DNA of 64,000 nucleotides from positions 32,343,811 through 32,407,810 of the forward strand of contig CM072523.1 in NCBI GenBank assembly GCA_036898135.1, written 5' to 3'. Numbering within the stretch: position 1 is the first letter of the stretch; every line of letters begins with the position of its first letter. The position numbers were made by a program, and so were the translations under genes. The notes under the pieces are model-generated. The model was not told the origin of the DNA. It saw only the letters and a program-made list of their open reading frames with translations, and made no database searches. Of this stretch, positions 43,068 through 54,098 are shown piece after piece. The DNA is from Oncomelania hupensis. Its lineage: Eukaryota > Mollusca > Gastropoda > Littorinimorpha > Pomatiopsidae.

Positions 43068-43147
<80 letters not shown>
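43041..43147. repeat. (GAT)n microsatellite
   Basis: Nearly perfect 107-bp trinucleotide tract. Confidence 0.97.
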
Positions 43148-43151
<4 letters not shown>

Positions 43152-43610
43152 CTTATATAATGCCATTCGAAGCAGTCTAACTAACATTACATGCTCGATC
43201 AGCATTTTTTTTAGCAGTATTGTCACATGATATATTATATTTTTAATGCCGGGTTTTATTAACATTAGTGAAGATGATTCAAGCAATATTTTTTTATTTT
43301 AATTACTGTCTGCGTTTTGTTTCATTGGGCGCAGTTACGTATTCTACGTAGGCTATTTTCAACTTTATTTATTTATTTATTTAATATTATGTATTTATTG
43401 ATTATTTACACAACTTTTAAAACAGTTTTACACAAGCGCTTAGGTATGTGTTCGTACTATATTTGAAGAAACTATATCGTACAATTGTTCATCTTGCGTT
43501 GTTATTGTGAAGTGTTTGAATGGTGATTTTAAGAAAAACGTACGTTGCTGCTATGGCATTGTAATAATAATGCTCGCTGTGATACAAGTTGTATTTATTG
43601 TATTCAGTTG
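43148..43610. other. Non-coding stretch, no gene seen
   Basis: AT-rich, no repeat family identified. Confidence 0.5.
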
Positions 43611-43618
43611 TTCTATAT

Positions 43619-43952
43619 CAGGGGTGTCAAACTCACGTATAAGGTCGAGGGCGGAACAGGATAAACAGTCAATAAGCAAAATTCAATAACATTCAATAAT
43701 AATAGCTGAACGTGGCTAGGTTATTGTAACGACGAACATCCACTCCCTACACAACTTTTATTTTCACTTATTCTGATCGAAGCTTGCACTGAGGAAGCCT
43801 ATTGTTCAGCAAGGCTGCTAATTAGGGAATTTGATTTGCACTTTATATCGCAGGGCCATTGAAAATATGTTTTCCTAAAATTCGCTCTCGGGCCTTATAT
43901 AATTGTACGCCGGGCCTGATGTGACAGGCGGGCCTTGAGTTTGGAACATGTC
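43619..43952 (+). mobile_element. hAT-like MITE (334 bp)
   Basis: Starts CAGGGGTGTCAAACTC and ends near GGGCCTTGAGTTTGGAACATG, an imperfect inverted match, with internal GGGCCTTAT and CGGGCC blocks. Non-autonomous hAT elements with this CAGGGGTGTCAAACTC end are known in animals. The flanks TTCTATAT (43611-43618) and TTCTACAT (43953-43960) give an 8-bp duplication with one mismatch, the length expected for hAT. Confidence 0.75.
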
Positions 43953-43960
43953 TTCTACAT

Positions 43961-45189
43961 TATACTATAATATTATATAATGAAATATAAATCGGTGCAT
44001 CGCCCCCCTTGGGTCGTCTGCTGCAAAAGTGTATTACTTCCCTTGCGTAAAACGCGGTTTGCTTCCGAGATCAAATACAAATATAAAAAGCACTTTTTTT
44101 GTTGTTGGTTGATGGGTGGGGTGGGGAGGATGCGGGGTGAGGGTGGGGGTAACAAGTGGACAGTTTAATTTTATTGTATTGTGTTGTTAAGAGTTAGGCT
44201 GTGTAATAAATAACATGAGTAACTTATGCTGTGGTTACTCTTCTTGTTGTTATTGTAAAGTTGTAATGACGAATTGTTATGTTTTCGTCATCAGTATTAA
44301 AAATCCCCAAAAGCGCAATTGTGATATTTGGTGATGTCCTGTAAGTAAATAATTCAAAATATATATATTTGTGATATATGTCACCATACTGCTTAAATAA
44401 AATTGTTGTTAGTGAGTAATTCGCTTTCTGCTTTTTAAAATATAATTTCAAGTGATGTGAAGAATGTTTTGAGTGTATTATTCGCTTAATGTTTTCCAAC
44501 CCCACCCCCCGTCCCTTTTCACCTTTTGGTTAATAATATAATTTTAACTGAAATCTGTTGAAGCCTTTGCTAGAATATGAGGGCTTTGACGTTGGTTTGG
44601 TTGCATGCAAGCATGGTGGTCTGGAGAAGTCTTATTTGTTTATAATGTATTCACATTTCAGCATTTTGTTTTAAATTCAATCTCTTTTTCTTTGTTTGCA
44701 GAGTTATCCCACATTTTATTCTCTCCCCTCCCCCCTCTCCACGTCCACCTCCTTACCCCACATCTAATGTAGTGTTGATTTGGTTAATGCTAATTGTGTT
44801 TCTCTTCACTTCAGCGTCAACGGTTCGTTTTCTTACACAGCTGAATGGATAGATAATAAACACAAGAACGTGATAAAGTGCTATGTCCTGTTTCGTGGAA
44901 CTATTTTTCTTCAGTGAGCTGTGCGTTCCCTTATTCACCGAGAGAGTGACAGAGTGATTGAGTGAGCATGTATCACAGGCGCGCGCGCTCTCACACACAC
45001 GCATACAAAAAACACAGAGATATAATATGATGTTGTTTAATGGTTATAAGGACTTTTTTTGGTGAAAATTACTTTAAATATATTATTTTTATTCACTTTT
45101 ATTTTTATAAAATTGTGTTTTTTTTAAAAATATTATTTCAAAAATCTAATATCATTTAATTTGTAAACAGACTATAAATAAATCGATTG
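43961..45189. other. Non-coding stretch, no gene seen
   Basis: AT-rich. The last 30 bp (AATAAATCGATTGAATTGAA) resemble an RTE tail and were the target of the next R insertion. Confidence 0.55.
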
Positions 45190-45202
45190 AATTGAACTCA
45201 GA

Positions 45203-45893
45203 CCCATTGGGGTCATGAGCAATCTTGCCACTGTAGATTGTTCTAACCTATAAAGGGAAAAGGGAAAGCCCCAGTTGAAAACCTGTCTTTCCTTTATAGG
45301 TATTGCCGATTCACTGCGGCAACAGTACCCCCGTTGGAGTGCCGGGGGTTTCAGTATAAATAGTAACCCCACTTTCTGGAAATTTAGTGCTTTAAATTCC
45401 CACTGTCGCTGTCTTCCTCATTTGCTCTTTCCCATTCCTGCTCTGTCCTATCACTCTGCTATACTATCTTCTTCTTCGCTAGATCAATGACCTACCTTTT
45501 TTCTTGAAAACACTTCCGGGACAAGACTCCTTGTTTGTGTATGAGGTCTGTTGGATCAGCTTGGGAGTATTGGACGCTTTCTGCCGGGTGGTCACTAGGG
45601 CTTCCTATGATGTTATTATTTAGCAATATAGGCATTTTATATGTATGTGTTTTGTTGGTAATTTATAATGATGTTTGTATTCTGTTTTGTTTTTGTAACC
45701 GGGGGTTCGATTAGTTGGGGTAAAGCCTCAGCCGTCCCCTGCGTGGGATGTCTTTATTGTAAAGTGACTGGCCGGTGGAGGGCATTCAGTTTTCCCACTA
45801 GGGTTGTTTCGGCAGATCTTTTATGCGGATCGGGGGTTGTCCGGTCCTGATTTGGCTCGGAAGAGTCCGCTGGACCTAAAGCAACAATCAATC
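45203..45893 (+). mobile_element. R family, long subtype, full length (691 bp)
   Basis: Starts CCCATTGGGGTCATGAGC and ends AGCAACAATC(AATC)n. Perfect 13-bp duplication AATTGAACTCAGA (45190-45202 and 45894-45906). Contains the 10-bp inverted pair CCTATAAAGG / CCTTTATAGG in its 5' block and the ACCCCCG...CGGGGGT hairpin at the point where the short subtype would start. Confidence 0.92.
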
Positions 45894-45906
45894 AATTGAA
45901 CTCAGA

Positions 45907-46575
45907 GGCACGCACGCTCCCCCTCCGCTTCTCCCACCCCCCACACAAACACAATTACTCACGCAAATATTTAAATTAACGTACATGTCGTACTTAGATA
46001 AGTGAAATTGATGTAAGGGAAATTATGTTCCTGTGTGCAATAACAATTTCTTTATCATAGATATAGGCCTATTTGTCTTGCTTTTTGTCATTTGGGATTA
46101 GCACCACACTGCAATGCAATTTCTCAGTGAGATAATAAAGTGTTTGTAATCGTAGTAGTTTATTCCACAATACAGATGGCCAAACACAAGCGCGTTTAGC
46201 TTCTTGCTTTTCACACAGCTTTTGTGCAAAACAAGACGCTCTCTAAATATAAGCTACAGTTCTGCCGCGTAATGAGCAAGTCCATCTTTATCAAAGTATT
46301 TTTATATTCTCCTAGTGGAACATATTCAGTGTAAGTTTTATAGTCGAGTGTAATTAAACTGCGAAATGTAGACGCATAGGTCATCAAAACACAAAATGTA
46401 AATCATAGAGACTCATTATAAGTCGATTCCTCAAACTTGTGTCGCTGTTGAACTTGCCTTGTTTTGCTATCACACCACGGCAGTGCTCTGTACAACAGCT
46501 AGTGTTTGGTGTTTCCCATAATGACACAGTGTACACTGTAGGCTAAGTGAACTGTTTTTTTTCTGCGTCATTCAG
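45907..46575. other. Non-coding stretch, no gene seen
   Basis: No repeat family or frame recognised, apart from the pyrimidine tract at 46553-46563 before the candidate exon. Confidence 0.5.
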
Positions 46576-46693
46576 TCAGAGCCAGGAGTCAGTGCCAGGC
46601 CAGCAGTCAACACGAAGGGACGACGATACCAAGAAGGACAGCGGTGACGACGACAACCGCGCAGGACTTCAGTGGAGGAAAATGTTGGTGTAG
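46576..46693 (+). CDS. Candidate terminal exon, acidic
   Basis: After TTTTTTTTCTGCGTCATTCAG an open frame encodes SQESVPGQQSTRRDDDTKKD and SGDDDNRAGLQWRKMLV before a TAG at 46691. The composition resembles the acidic tail of the gene at 34-41 kb, so an alternative last exon of that gene is possible. There is no homology evidence. Confidence 0.3.
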
Positions 46694-46877
46694 TATTTTA
46701 CTTTCTTAGTATCTTAGGAGATTGGTGTGGTACTGGTAAATGGTATAGTAGCGCTTGCTGATGGTTTCTCCCTGTAAGGGTTGACATCTAAGTTCATTTA
46801 GGACTTCTGATGTTAGTTCTTACGAAGACACGAGTATGCCCTACAGGCGTCTTTGCCTCCACGAGTCGCTAATTCAG

Positions 46878-47024
46878 CCTTTAAAATATTTTGTCGGTCC
46901 CGAGGACGACAGCACCGCAGAAGGAGGACTGCCAACCCAGGACGGACCGCCGCGGCCAGGAAAGAACGGGACGGAAAAGGAAAACGGAAGGGAAAAGGAT
47001 GGGGTGCGTGAGAGCGAGCCATGA
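46878..47024 (+). CDS. Candidate terminal exon, charged
   Basis: After GCTAATTCAG the frame reads PLKYFVGPEDDSTAEGGLPT and continues with GKNGTEKENGREKDGVRESE to a TGA at 47022. Codon and amino-acid composition differ from the surrounding AT-rich DNA. Its relation to 46576-46693 and to the gene at 34-41 kb is unclear. Confidence 0.3.
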   Translation, partial: PLKYFVGPEDDSTAEGGLPTQDGPPRPGKNGTEKENGREKDGVRESEP

Positions 47025-47134
47025 ATGTTTTGATTTTGTGGAAAGTAGATGCACCTACTTTGAGATCTCTACAGTCATGTGGCAATGAATAAGGGTGTTA
47101 ATAATTTGTTATGCTGTATGCACCAACCAATATT

Positions 47135-47756
47135 CTTTCCTAGTTCCATCAGGAACTGGTTCAGAACAACCATCGGCGTTCGTCAAGGATGCCTACTCGC
47201 TCCAACGTTCTTCAACATCTTTCTAGAGCGCATCATGTCAGATGCCCTTGCAGATCATGAAGGCAGAGTCAGCATAGAGAGTAGAGCAATCCCCAACCTC
47301 AGTTTTGCGGATGACATTGATGGATTGGCTGGAGAGAAACAATAACTTGAACAGCTAATACAGAGGCTTGACACCATCTCCAGAGCCTTTGGAATGGAAA
47401 TAAGCAAAGATTAGACGATGATAAATAAATCCAATGGCATCAACACGGACATCAAAGTCCAAGGTCAATCCCTCAACACGGTACACAGCTTTAAAATTTA
47501 GGAGCCATTGTATCAGACAATGGGTCTCGACAGGAAGTCCTCTTCAGGATAGCACAAAATTGCTGCCCTGCGCTCCTTTGTCATCTCAATCTTCCTATAC
47601 TTTTGCGAAACATGGACCCTCGCCGCAGACCTACAACGAAGTATAAAAAGCGTTTAGATGAGGTGTTACAGAAGACTTCTTTGCATTTCCTATGCCCAGT
47701 ACATCAGCAAATCACCAAAGACGAAGTCCGAAAGACCATCACACAAGCCATTAGTT
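47135..47756 (+). pseudogene. RTE-like LINE fragment with intact FADD motif, broken frame
   Basis: Encodes IRNWFRTTIGVRQGCLLAPT, LSFADDIDGLAGEKQ, then stop and frame changes (near 47344 and beyond) through VNPSTRYTALKF and later RTE C-terminal debris with several small deletions. It ends abruptly where an R copy begins. Confidence 0.85.
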
Positions 47757-48313
47757 AGTTAGTTAGTTATCATTGCTTACAGGGTCCAGTGGACTGCAAA
47801 GAGCCGAATCAGGACCACATAATCAAGACCACAACTTGGCTGAAAGAGGACTCATCCATGATCCGCATAAGAGATCTGCCGAAACAGCCCTAGTGGAAAC
47901 ACTGAAGGCACTTCACCAGCCAGTCACTTTACAATAATATGCCACGCTGGGAACGCTGATGCTATACTTTAATTTATCGAACCTCCATTTACAAAAACAA
48001 AATAGAATACAAACATCATTATAAAATATCAACAAAATATATACATATAAAATTCCTACATTGCCAAATAATAATATCATAGGAAGCCCCATTGACCATT
48101 TGGCAGAAAGCGTCCAATATTCCCAAGCTGATCCAACAGACCTCACACACAAATAAGGAATTTTGTCCCGGAAGAATTTTCAAGAAAAAGGATAGGGGAC
48201 TGGTCTAGCGAAGAAGATTTTATAGCAGATTGATAGAACATAATAGGAATGAGACAGAACAAAAGAGAAAGACAGCGACAGTGGGAATTTAAAGCACTAA
48301 ATTTCCAGAAGCA
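47757..48313 (-). mobile_element. R family, 5'-truncated copy with a different tail
   Basis: Minus-strand R copy. Its tail reads (CTAA)n instead of (AATC)n or (TAATG)n. Homology ends at TTTCCAGAA near 48313, before the TATAAATAG block, and there are extra bases (for example AAGACCACAACTTGGCTGAAAG) not seen in other copies. It is more diverged than the rest. No duplication was found, and the RTE copy does not resume on its far side. Confidence 0.85.
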
Positions 48314-48866
48314 TGTTCTTTTTCTGGTGCGACGGATATAAAGAAACGTACTACATGCAGCGGATTGAAATGGGCATGTCCGGATCTTGTGCCTAAGAGT
48401 CGTGAAGGTGTAATGCTTATACGTTAGACTGATTAGTTTACGTTATAACGCGACACTGTACCTTAAAGTAACGAATTATTTTCATACCATCCTTTGATTT
48501 ATGAGAGGTAGGGAGTTAATGTCATACATTCCATTGATTTAATGAGTTAACGTGATACGATACGGTTGACCGCGCTGCAAACAATACATGGGGAACGATG
48601 CCCCAAGTGTGTGTGAGAGAGAGATCGACGAGCGCGCGTGCCTATGTGTGCGTCCTACAGGGCTGAGCTTTAACGTTCGCCAACTCGCCAATGGCCCCTA
48701 AAAATAGTGTGTGGCGAGCTCGATTTGGGGTACCATTCGCCCGGCTGGCGACTTGAAAATACCGCCAGTGGTAGAGATTATGTACCTGTACACGGACTTT
48801 TGACTTGCAATGTAAAACAAAACACGCGCCAACCGCTTCTGCAGTCAGCACCGGAGACCCGTTCCG
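48314..48866. other. Non-coding stretch, no gene seen
   Basis: Unique sequence with a few GC-richer blocks near 48620-48860. Confidence 0.5.
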
Positions 48867-48879
48867 ATGCATGCTAGGA

Positions 48880-49559
48880 CCCCTTGGGGTCATGAGCAAT
48901 CTTGCCACTGTAGATTGTTCTAACCTATAAAGGGAAAAGGGAAAGCCCTAGTTGAAAACCTGTCTTTCCTTTATAGGCATTACCGATTCACTGCGGCAAC
49001 AATACCCCCGTTGGAGTGCCGGGGGTTTCAGTATAAATAGTATCCCCACTTTCTGGAAATTTAGTGCTTTAAATTCCCACTGTCGCTGTCTTCCTCATTT
49101 GCTCTTTCCCATTCCTGCTCTGTCCTATCACTCTGCTATACTATCTTCTTCTTCGCTAGATCAATGACCTACCTTTTTTCTTGAAAACTCTTCCTGGACA
49201 AGACTCCTTGTCTGTGTATGAGGTCTGTTGGATCAGCTTGGGAGTATAGGACGCTTTCTGCCAGGTGGTCACTAGGGCTTCCTATGATGTTATTATTTAG
49301 CAATATAGGCATTTTATATGTATGTGTTTTGTTGATAATTTATAATGATGTTTGTATTCTATTTTGTTTTTGTAACCGGGGGTTTGATTAGTTGGGGTAA
49401 AGCCTCAGCCGTCCCCTGCGTGGGATGTCTTTATTGTAAAGTGACTGGCCGGTGGAGGGCATTCAGTTTTCCCACTAGGGTTGTTTCAGCAGATCTTTTA
49501 TGCGGAGCGGGGGTTGTCCGGTCCTGATTTGGCTCGGTAGAGTCCGCTGGACCTAAAGC

Positions 49560-49590
<31 letters not shown>
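48880..49590 (+). mobile_element. R family, long subtype, full length (711 bp)
   Basis: Starts CCCCTTGGGGTCATGAGC and ends (AATC)n. Perfect 13-bp duplication ATGCATGCTAGGA (48867-48879 and 49591-49603). Very similar to the copy at 45.2 kb, so probably among the youngest. Confidence 0.93.
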
Positions 49591-49592
<2 letters not shown>

Positions 49593-49827
49593 GCATGCTA
49601 GGAAGTTAGGTAACGCTAGCAAAGCGAGGGATTTGCGAAGTAAAAATAGCCTTTTCTCGCGAGACTTTCTTCTTTCCCTCGCCGCGAAACGCTACTGCCC
49701 TGCGAGATCCTAGCCTTCTTGCTTCCTTGCGTGTATCGGAACGAGTCTCTGACTTCCTTGATGAGTCACGCGAGACTTGCCGTACTTTCGATATTCCCCA
49801 TTCTCAGTCTTTTGTCAATCTCGAACG

Positions 49828-49971
49828 ATGTGGCGCTTTTTAAGCGGTGTCTCGGAGCCTCCAGCAAAAAAAAAAAAAAGTCCGAAGAAGAAAAAAAAAC
49901 AGCTGAAGAAGGCACACCCAAGCTCCTTCAAGTTTTGGAACATTGAGGAGGAGGATGTCGATGATGAATAA
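49828..49971 (+). CDS. Small ORF of 47 residues, basic then acidic
   Basis: ATG at 49828, TAA at 49969-49971. It encodes MWRFLSGVSEPPAKKKK, a Lys-rich stretch, SSFKFW, and an acidic EEEDVDDE end. The upstream 230 bp is GC- and CpG-richer than its surroundings. The start resembles the N-terminus of some domesticated-transposase or zinc-finger proteins, but 47 residues are too few to assign. It may be a truncated gene or retroposed fragment. Confidence 0.3.
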   Translation: MWRFLSGVSEPPAKKKKSPKKKKKQLKKAHPSSFKFWNIEEEDVDDE

Positions 49972-50267
49972 ATTATACAGTGCTTGTTTTAAAAAATGAA
50001 ACAGTGTTGTTGTTGAAATTTATCTTGTTTATTAGCTGCAATAGTTATACAGTTTAAAAAAATGACCGTGATTTCAATCAAGGGGTCTGGCAACCTGAGA
50101 AATATTTTGGCAACTTCAACTTCCCAGGTTAGGAGCCCGGCTGGCTCCTTAGCCTGGCTTGCTAAATCTCAGCCCTGGTCCTATGTGTGTTTATTCGTGC
50201 GTGTATGGGCGCTCGCGTGTATGGAAGGGAGTGGGATAAAAACAAAAGATCGCAATGCATATCGTCA

Positions 50268-50450
50268 GAGGGGCCGGGTAGCTCAGTTGGTAGAGCGTCT
50301 TACTAGTGACCGAAAGGTACCTGGTTCGAATCCCGGATTGGCCAATGTGTGACCATATTATTTTCCCCTTACCATCAACTGGTTCGCTGGTGTCAGAATA
50401 ATGTGACCAGTAGTCGCCTATACGCTTCGGTGTCGTGTGACTATAATCTA
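50268..50450 (+). mobile_element. tRNA-derived SINE, fourth copy
   Basis: Same family as 13.5 kb. Box A reads GTAGCTCAGTTGGTAGAGCG without the extra A, and box B GGTTCGAATCC. The body is more diverged, with a deletion before the TATAATCTACAG end. The AAC tail is nearly absent and no duplication was identified, so this is an older copy. Confidence 0.85.
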
Positions 50451-51414
50451 CAGTTACACTTTACACTTGCATATAGTCTATGTTAAAAATGGCAAATTGC
50501 AGAAGTAGAAGATTCTGCATGTAATGCTACATGTACTGTACGCTCCCGGCACATATAAACTTCCCCACAAGCAATTTTGGAGAAGGTCGAAAATTTGACA
50601 GGCGGCAGTTCTCGTTAAGTGATCGCACGGAAAACTTGTCATATATTATATATCTGGACATCGAACTGAACCCACATTAACAAACTTTTTTAAAAAGCAT
50701 TTTAAATTTTCAGATCGGTACAAAAAATTATAAATGTATTTTCCTGGACTCCATGAGTTGTAAACTAGCGAGTCTGACCCCTGCCTTAAAGAACCGTCGA
50801 TCTCTTTATTTACAAAAAAGTCATATCCTGACAATGTTTGTACTGGCGACATAGAGATAACATTTTTTTTAATATCAGGATCTGAAATCCGTTTTCCGTT
50901 TAATTTTGTTTTGAGCGTTTGGCGCTACTTTTAAATTCACCAAATTTTCGACCTCCCAAATCGCTTTTGTGGGTAAGTTTTTAGTTTCCGGTCGTGTAGT
51001 ATTGCTTTAAAGTACGCTAACAGCAGGTCATACAACCGTGCTTCAGCGTGACCCAGTGAGAAACTTGCCCTACTCGTACCCGTGACCCGAGACAAGTGCA
51101 TGCAGACCACAGGCGTCCCTCTATCTCTGATAACTAGAAAACTACTACTAAATTACTAGAGTGACGATATGCAGAGAAATACGGACTCCTGTTATGTAGA
51201 CCAAGAGAAGTGTTCAGGTTCAGGTTCACGTTTTTAGAGAGGGGAGTTGACACAGGTGAGGACACTGTGACATTCTCATCATGCAAAATGTCACGCCTTA
51301 CGAATTATTTTGTGAATGCAATGAATGAGATAGGATTTCATTTGAAAATAATATCTTTGCACCTCACAGTGACATAACATTTGGCTGCATTACAGATTTT
51401 CTCTATGAAGTATG
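50451..51414. other. Non-coding stretch, no gene seen
   Basis: Unique AT-rich DNA. Confidence 0.5.
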
Positions 51415-51480
51415 TCTTCTTCTTCTTCTTCTTCTTCTTCTTCTTCTTCTTCTTCTTCTTCTTCTTCTTCTTCTTCTTCT
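51415..51480. repeat. (CTT)n microsatellite
   Basis: 22 perfect units. Poly-Lys and poly-Arg frames on the minus strand are artefacts. Confidence 0.97.
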
Positions 51481-52321
51481 CCTCCCTCTTCTGTATGGAC
51501 TGGGTCTCACTGGTTGTTTTAAAGTCCAAGACATATATTGGCGAGTGAACTCTGTCAGAATGTCAGTAGAAATCTGTCGCTGTCTAGAAAAAGAAGATGC
51601 CAAAGTGTTGAATTTGTAAAAAAAAAACAATTCCATTGTTCAGGATCCTTGTCAAGACGTCTGTTAAATTTTGCTGTGTAGAAAAAAAAGCTGTAAAATG
51701 GTGTTAAATCTTTTAATTTTGTTAAAAATATTTTCATTGTTTAAACATTTTGTGTATTGTATAAGGTTTAAAAAAATCTCACAATATTTCATGTGAAATT
51801 ACTTAACTTTTTTTTTTAAAAGATTACTGTCCCACACAAAAATATGTTGCAAATATATTTAAATTTCACCGTTGCAAATATATTTAAATTTCACCATTGC
51901 AACATTTTGATCACTGTGTAGATTCATTAGACCATTTTTGCTATCTTGTCCACAAACAAATACCTATTTTACAGGCAGAGACTATACATTATGGACATAC
52001 GATGTGGTAAATAGTGGTGCGACTTTTATTCAAGGTTACCAAACGCTTGAGCATACCTACGTTGCTTGGATACGTTAAGTAGTAGACATTATTCTTCGTG
52101 ATAAACGGAGTACCCACTATAATCCAGGTGAAGAAGAAGATGATAAATACGAAGAAGTGAATTGTAAACCAACAAACAAAAATATATCTCTGAACTACAA
52201 AACAAACCAAACACACACAAAATAAAATAAATAAAAAGGGGAGGGAGAGGGGGAGAGGTTAACATCCTTCGGATGAGAGTATAAACCAAGGTCTAGTCTG
52301 TGTCTCGCATACATTCCATTC
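51481..52321. other. Non-coding stretch, no gene seen
   Basis: AT-rich. A 27-bp word with GTTGCAAATATATTTAAATT occurs twice in tandem near 51846-51897. Confidence 0.5.
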
Positions 52322-52545
52322 TAACGGACTTTAAAGGTCCTGACGCTCATGTCCTAGACGGGTGAGTGACGGTAACAAGAACACACCCAGCATGCACTTG
52401 GTCCTTCACCCCCATCCCTGGCTGGCCAGGATAGTGCTCAGTTGTCCGGGCGTCAGACCATGCGCCCAAAGGCTGCGGGTGGGCGTCTCGGGCAGTTTGA
52501 GTTAGATCCTGTTTCGGCCAGCGCCTAGAGTCTGGTCAAGTACGG
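52322..52545 (-). repeat. Dispersed repeat C, copy 2
   Basis: Inverted match to 14105-14330, sharing GGCCGAAACAGGAT, TGCTGGGTG and GACATGAGCGTCAGG-type blocks. It lies directly beyond the AAT tail of the CR1-like fragment. Confidence 0.65.
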
Positions 52546-52553
52546 CGAGATAA

Positions 52554-52637
<84 letters not shown>

Positions 52638-53400
52638 GGCAATTTATACAGCGCTTTCCAAAATCACAAAGCGCTTTACACAAACAAATGTAAACACAAC
52701 ATGCGTACATTGGTCAATAACACGCAACCACATACACATCCCAACACCAAAAATAAATAACAACACTCACTCATGGCGCCTAAGAAAAGGCCTCTCTAAA
52801 AAGATGCGTCTTCAAGTTCATTTTAAAAGACGCTAGTGAAGGCCGGTGACGGACGGACCGAGGTAGCGAGTTCCAGGTCTGAACGGAGAAGAAACTGAAA
52901 GCTCTACCACCGTGTCTCACCCTGTGGTATTTTGGTACACGAACATCCTTTCATCTGCAGACGAGCGGAGAGACCGAGAAGGAATATAGACAGTCAAAAC
53001 TTCGGGAAAATAGCTAGGAGCAGTTCCAGAGATGATGTGGTAGCAAAGACATGAGGTTTTATATTTAATTCGTTGTTCAACCGGGGGCCAGTGTAGCTCT
53101 TGAAAGAGAGGCGTGCAATGCTGTGATTTCCGTGCTTTGAAGATGAGTTTAGCTGCAGAGCTTTGGACTTGCTGAAGAGGACTTTCTGTGTGCAACCTAC
53201 AAGGAGTGAATTCCAATAATCCAATCTAGACAGAATGCATGCGCTAACTAGTGTTTTTGTTGCTTCTTGTATGAGATGCTGTCGAATGGAGCTTATGCGT
53301 CTAAGTTCAATGTATGCAATCTGACAAGTTTTTGCAATGTGTTGCTGCATGGAGAGATCCTGATCGAGAAAAAAGCCAAGGTCGCGAACAGTGTCAGAAA
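52554..53400 (-). pseudogene. CR1-like LINE 3' fragment with (TTA)n tail
   Basis: On the minus strand: SDTVRDLGFFLDQDLSMQQH, IAKTCQIAYIELRRISSIRQ, SRLDYWNSLLVGCTQ, then in another frame KLIFKARKSQHCTPLFQELH, WPPVEQRIKYK and SGTAPSYFPEVLTVYIPSRS, the post-RT C-terminal region typical of CR1-like LINEs. The 3' UTR with AAAGCGCTGTATAAATTGCC leads into a TTA tail (52554-52637 on the plus strand as AAT). A frameshift near 53170 and loss of everything upstream make it a dead fragment. Confidence 0.85.
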
Positions 53401-53622
53401 AAAAAAGTGCGCTATAAAAATCCTCAATAATAATAAAAAAAAATAACTGTATTACATTTTCACGACAAACGTTGTCGCACATTGCAATAACATTTCACGA
53501 ACGGGTGTATCTTATACAACACCTCTTCTGTCATCAAGGCATTGTAAAAAGGTTGAAGAGGAGGGTATCAAAAAGGATATACAGCCTGAGCGAAAAGTGC
53601 GTCTTGTTTTTTTTCCCTACAG

Positions 53623-53670
53623 TCCACAGTAGTGACAGTGCAGAAATTGCGATCTGGTCCGATGGAATAG
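53623..53670 (+). CDS. Candidate 48-bp internal exon
   Basis: TTTTTTTTCCCTACAG before and GTAAGTG after are both strong splice sites. In the phase that avoids a stop it encodes HSSDSAEIAIWSDGI. No neighbouring exon was recognised, so this may be chance. Confidence 0.2.
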   Translation, partial: STVVTVQKLRSGPME

Positions 53671-54037
53671 GTAAGTGTACGAATAGTTATACTAAGTTAT
53701 TGCAGTTGAATAAGAACAAAGGATTCGTATGCCATATCGACAATAGTGGGTGTGAAAGTTAAACGTCAATGTTCATTCATTCTCAAGAACAAAGAATTTA
53801 CCATCCATATTTATTTTCTCGTTCCTAATTGGCGCTTTTCTAGGTTCAAAATCTGTTCAAGGCACTGTCCGATATACGATCTAACTTCAGCCGCCAGCGA
53901 CTCTCACTTGCACTTCGGGCGCATAGTCCCTGAAAAACTGTGCCCAGTTAAACATTAATTTTCTTGAATTTAACCGCCTGCGATTATCTGTGTGATGTAG
54001 TGTGATGCCTAAAATCATTGTAAAGAAACAGAAAGAC

Positions 54038-54098
54038 TCGGTCCTGATTTGGCTCAGAAGAGTCCGCTGGACCTAAAGCAACAATAAATCAATCAATC
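54038..54098 (+). mobile_element. 61-bp 3'-end fragment of R family (AATC tail)
   Basis: Holds GGTCCTGATTTGGCTCAGAA, GTCCGCTGGACCTAAAGCAA and an AATC tail, between perfect 11-bp duplications AACAGAAAGAC (54027-54037 and 54099-54109). Confidence 0.88.
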
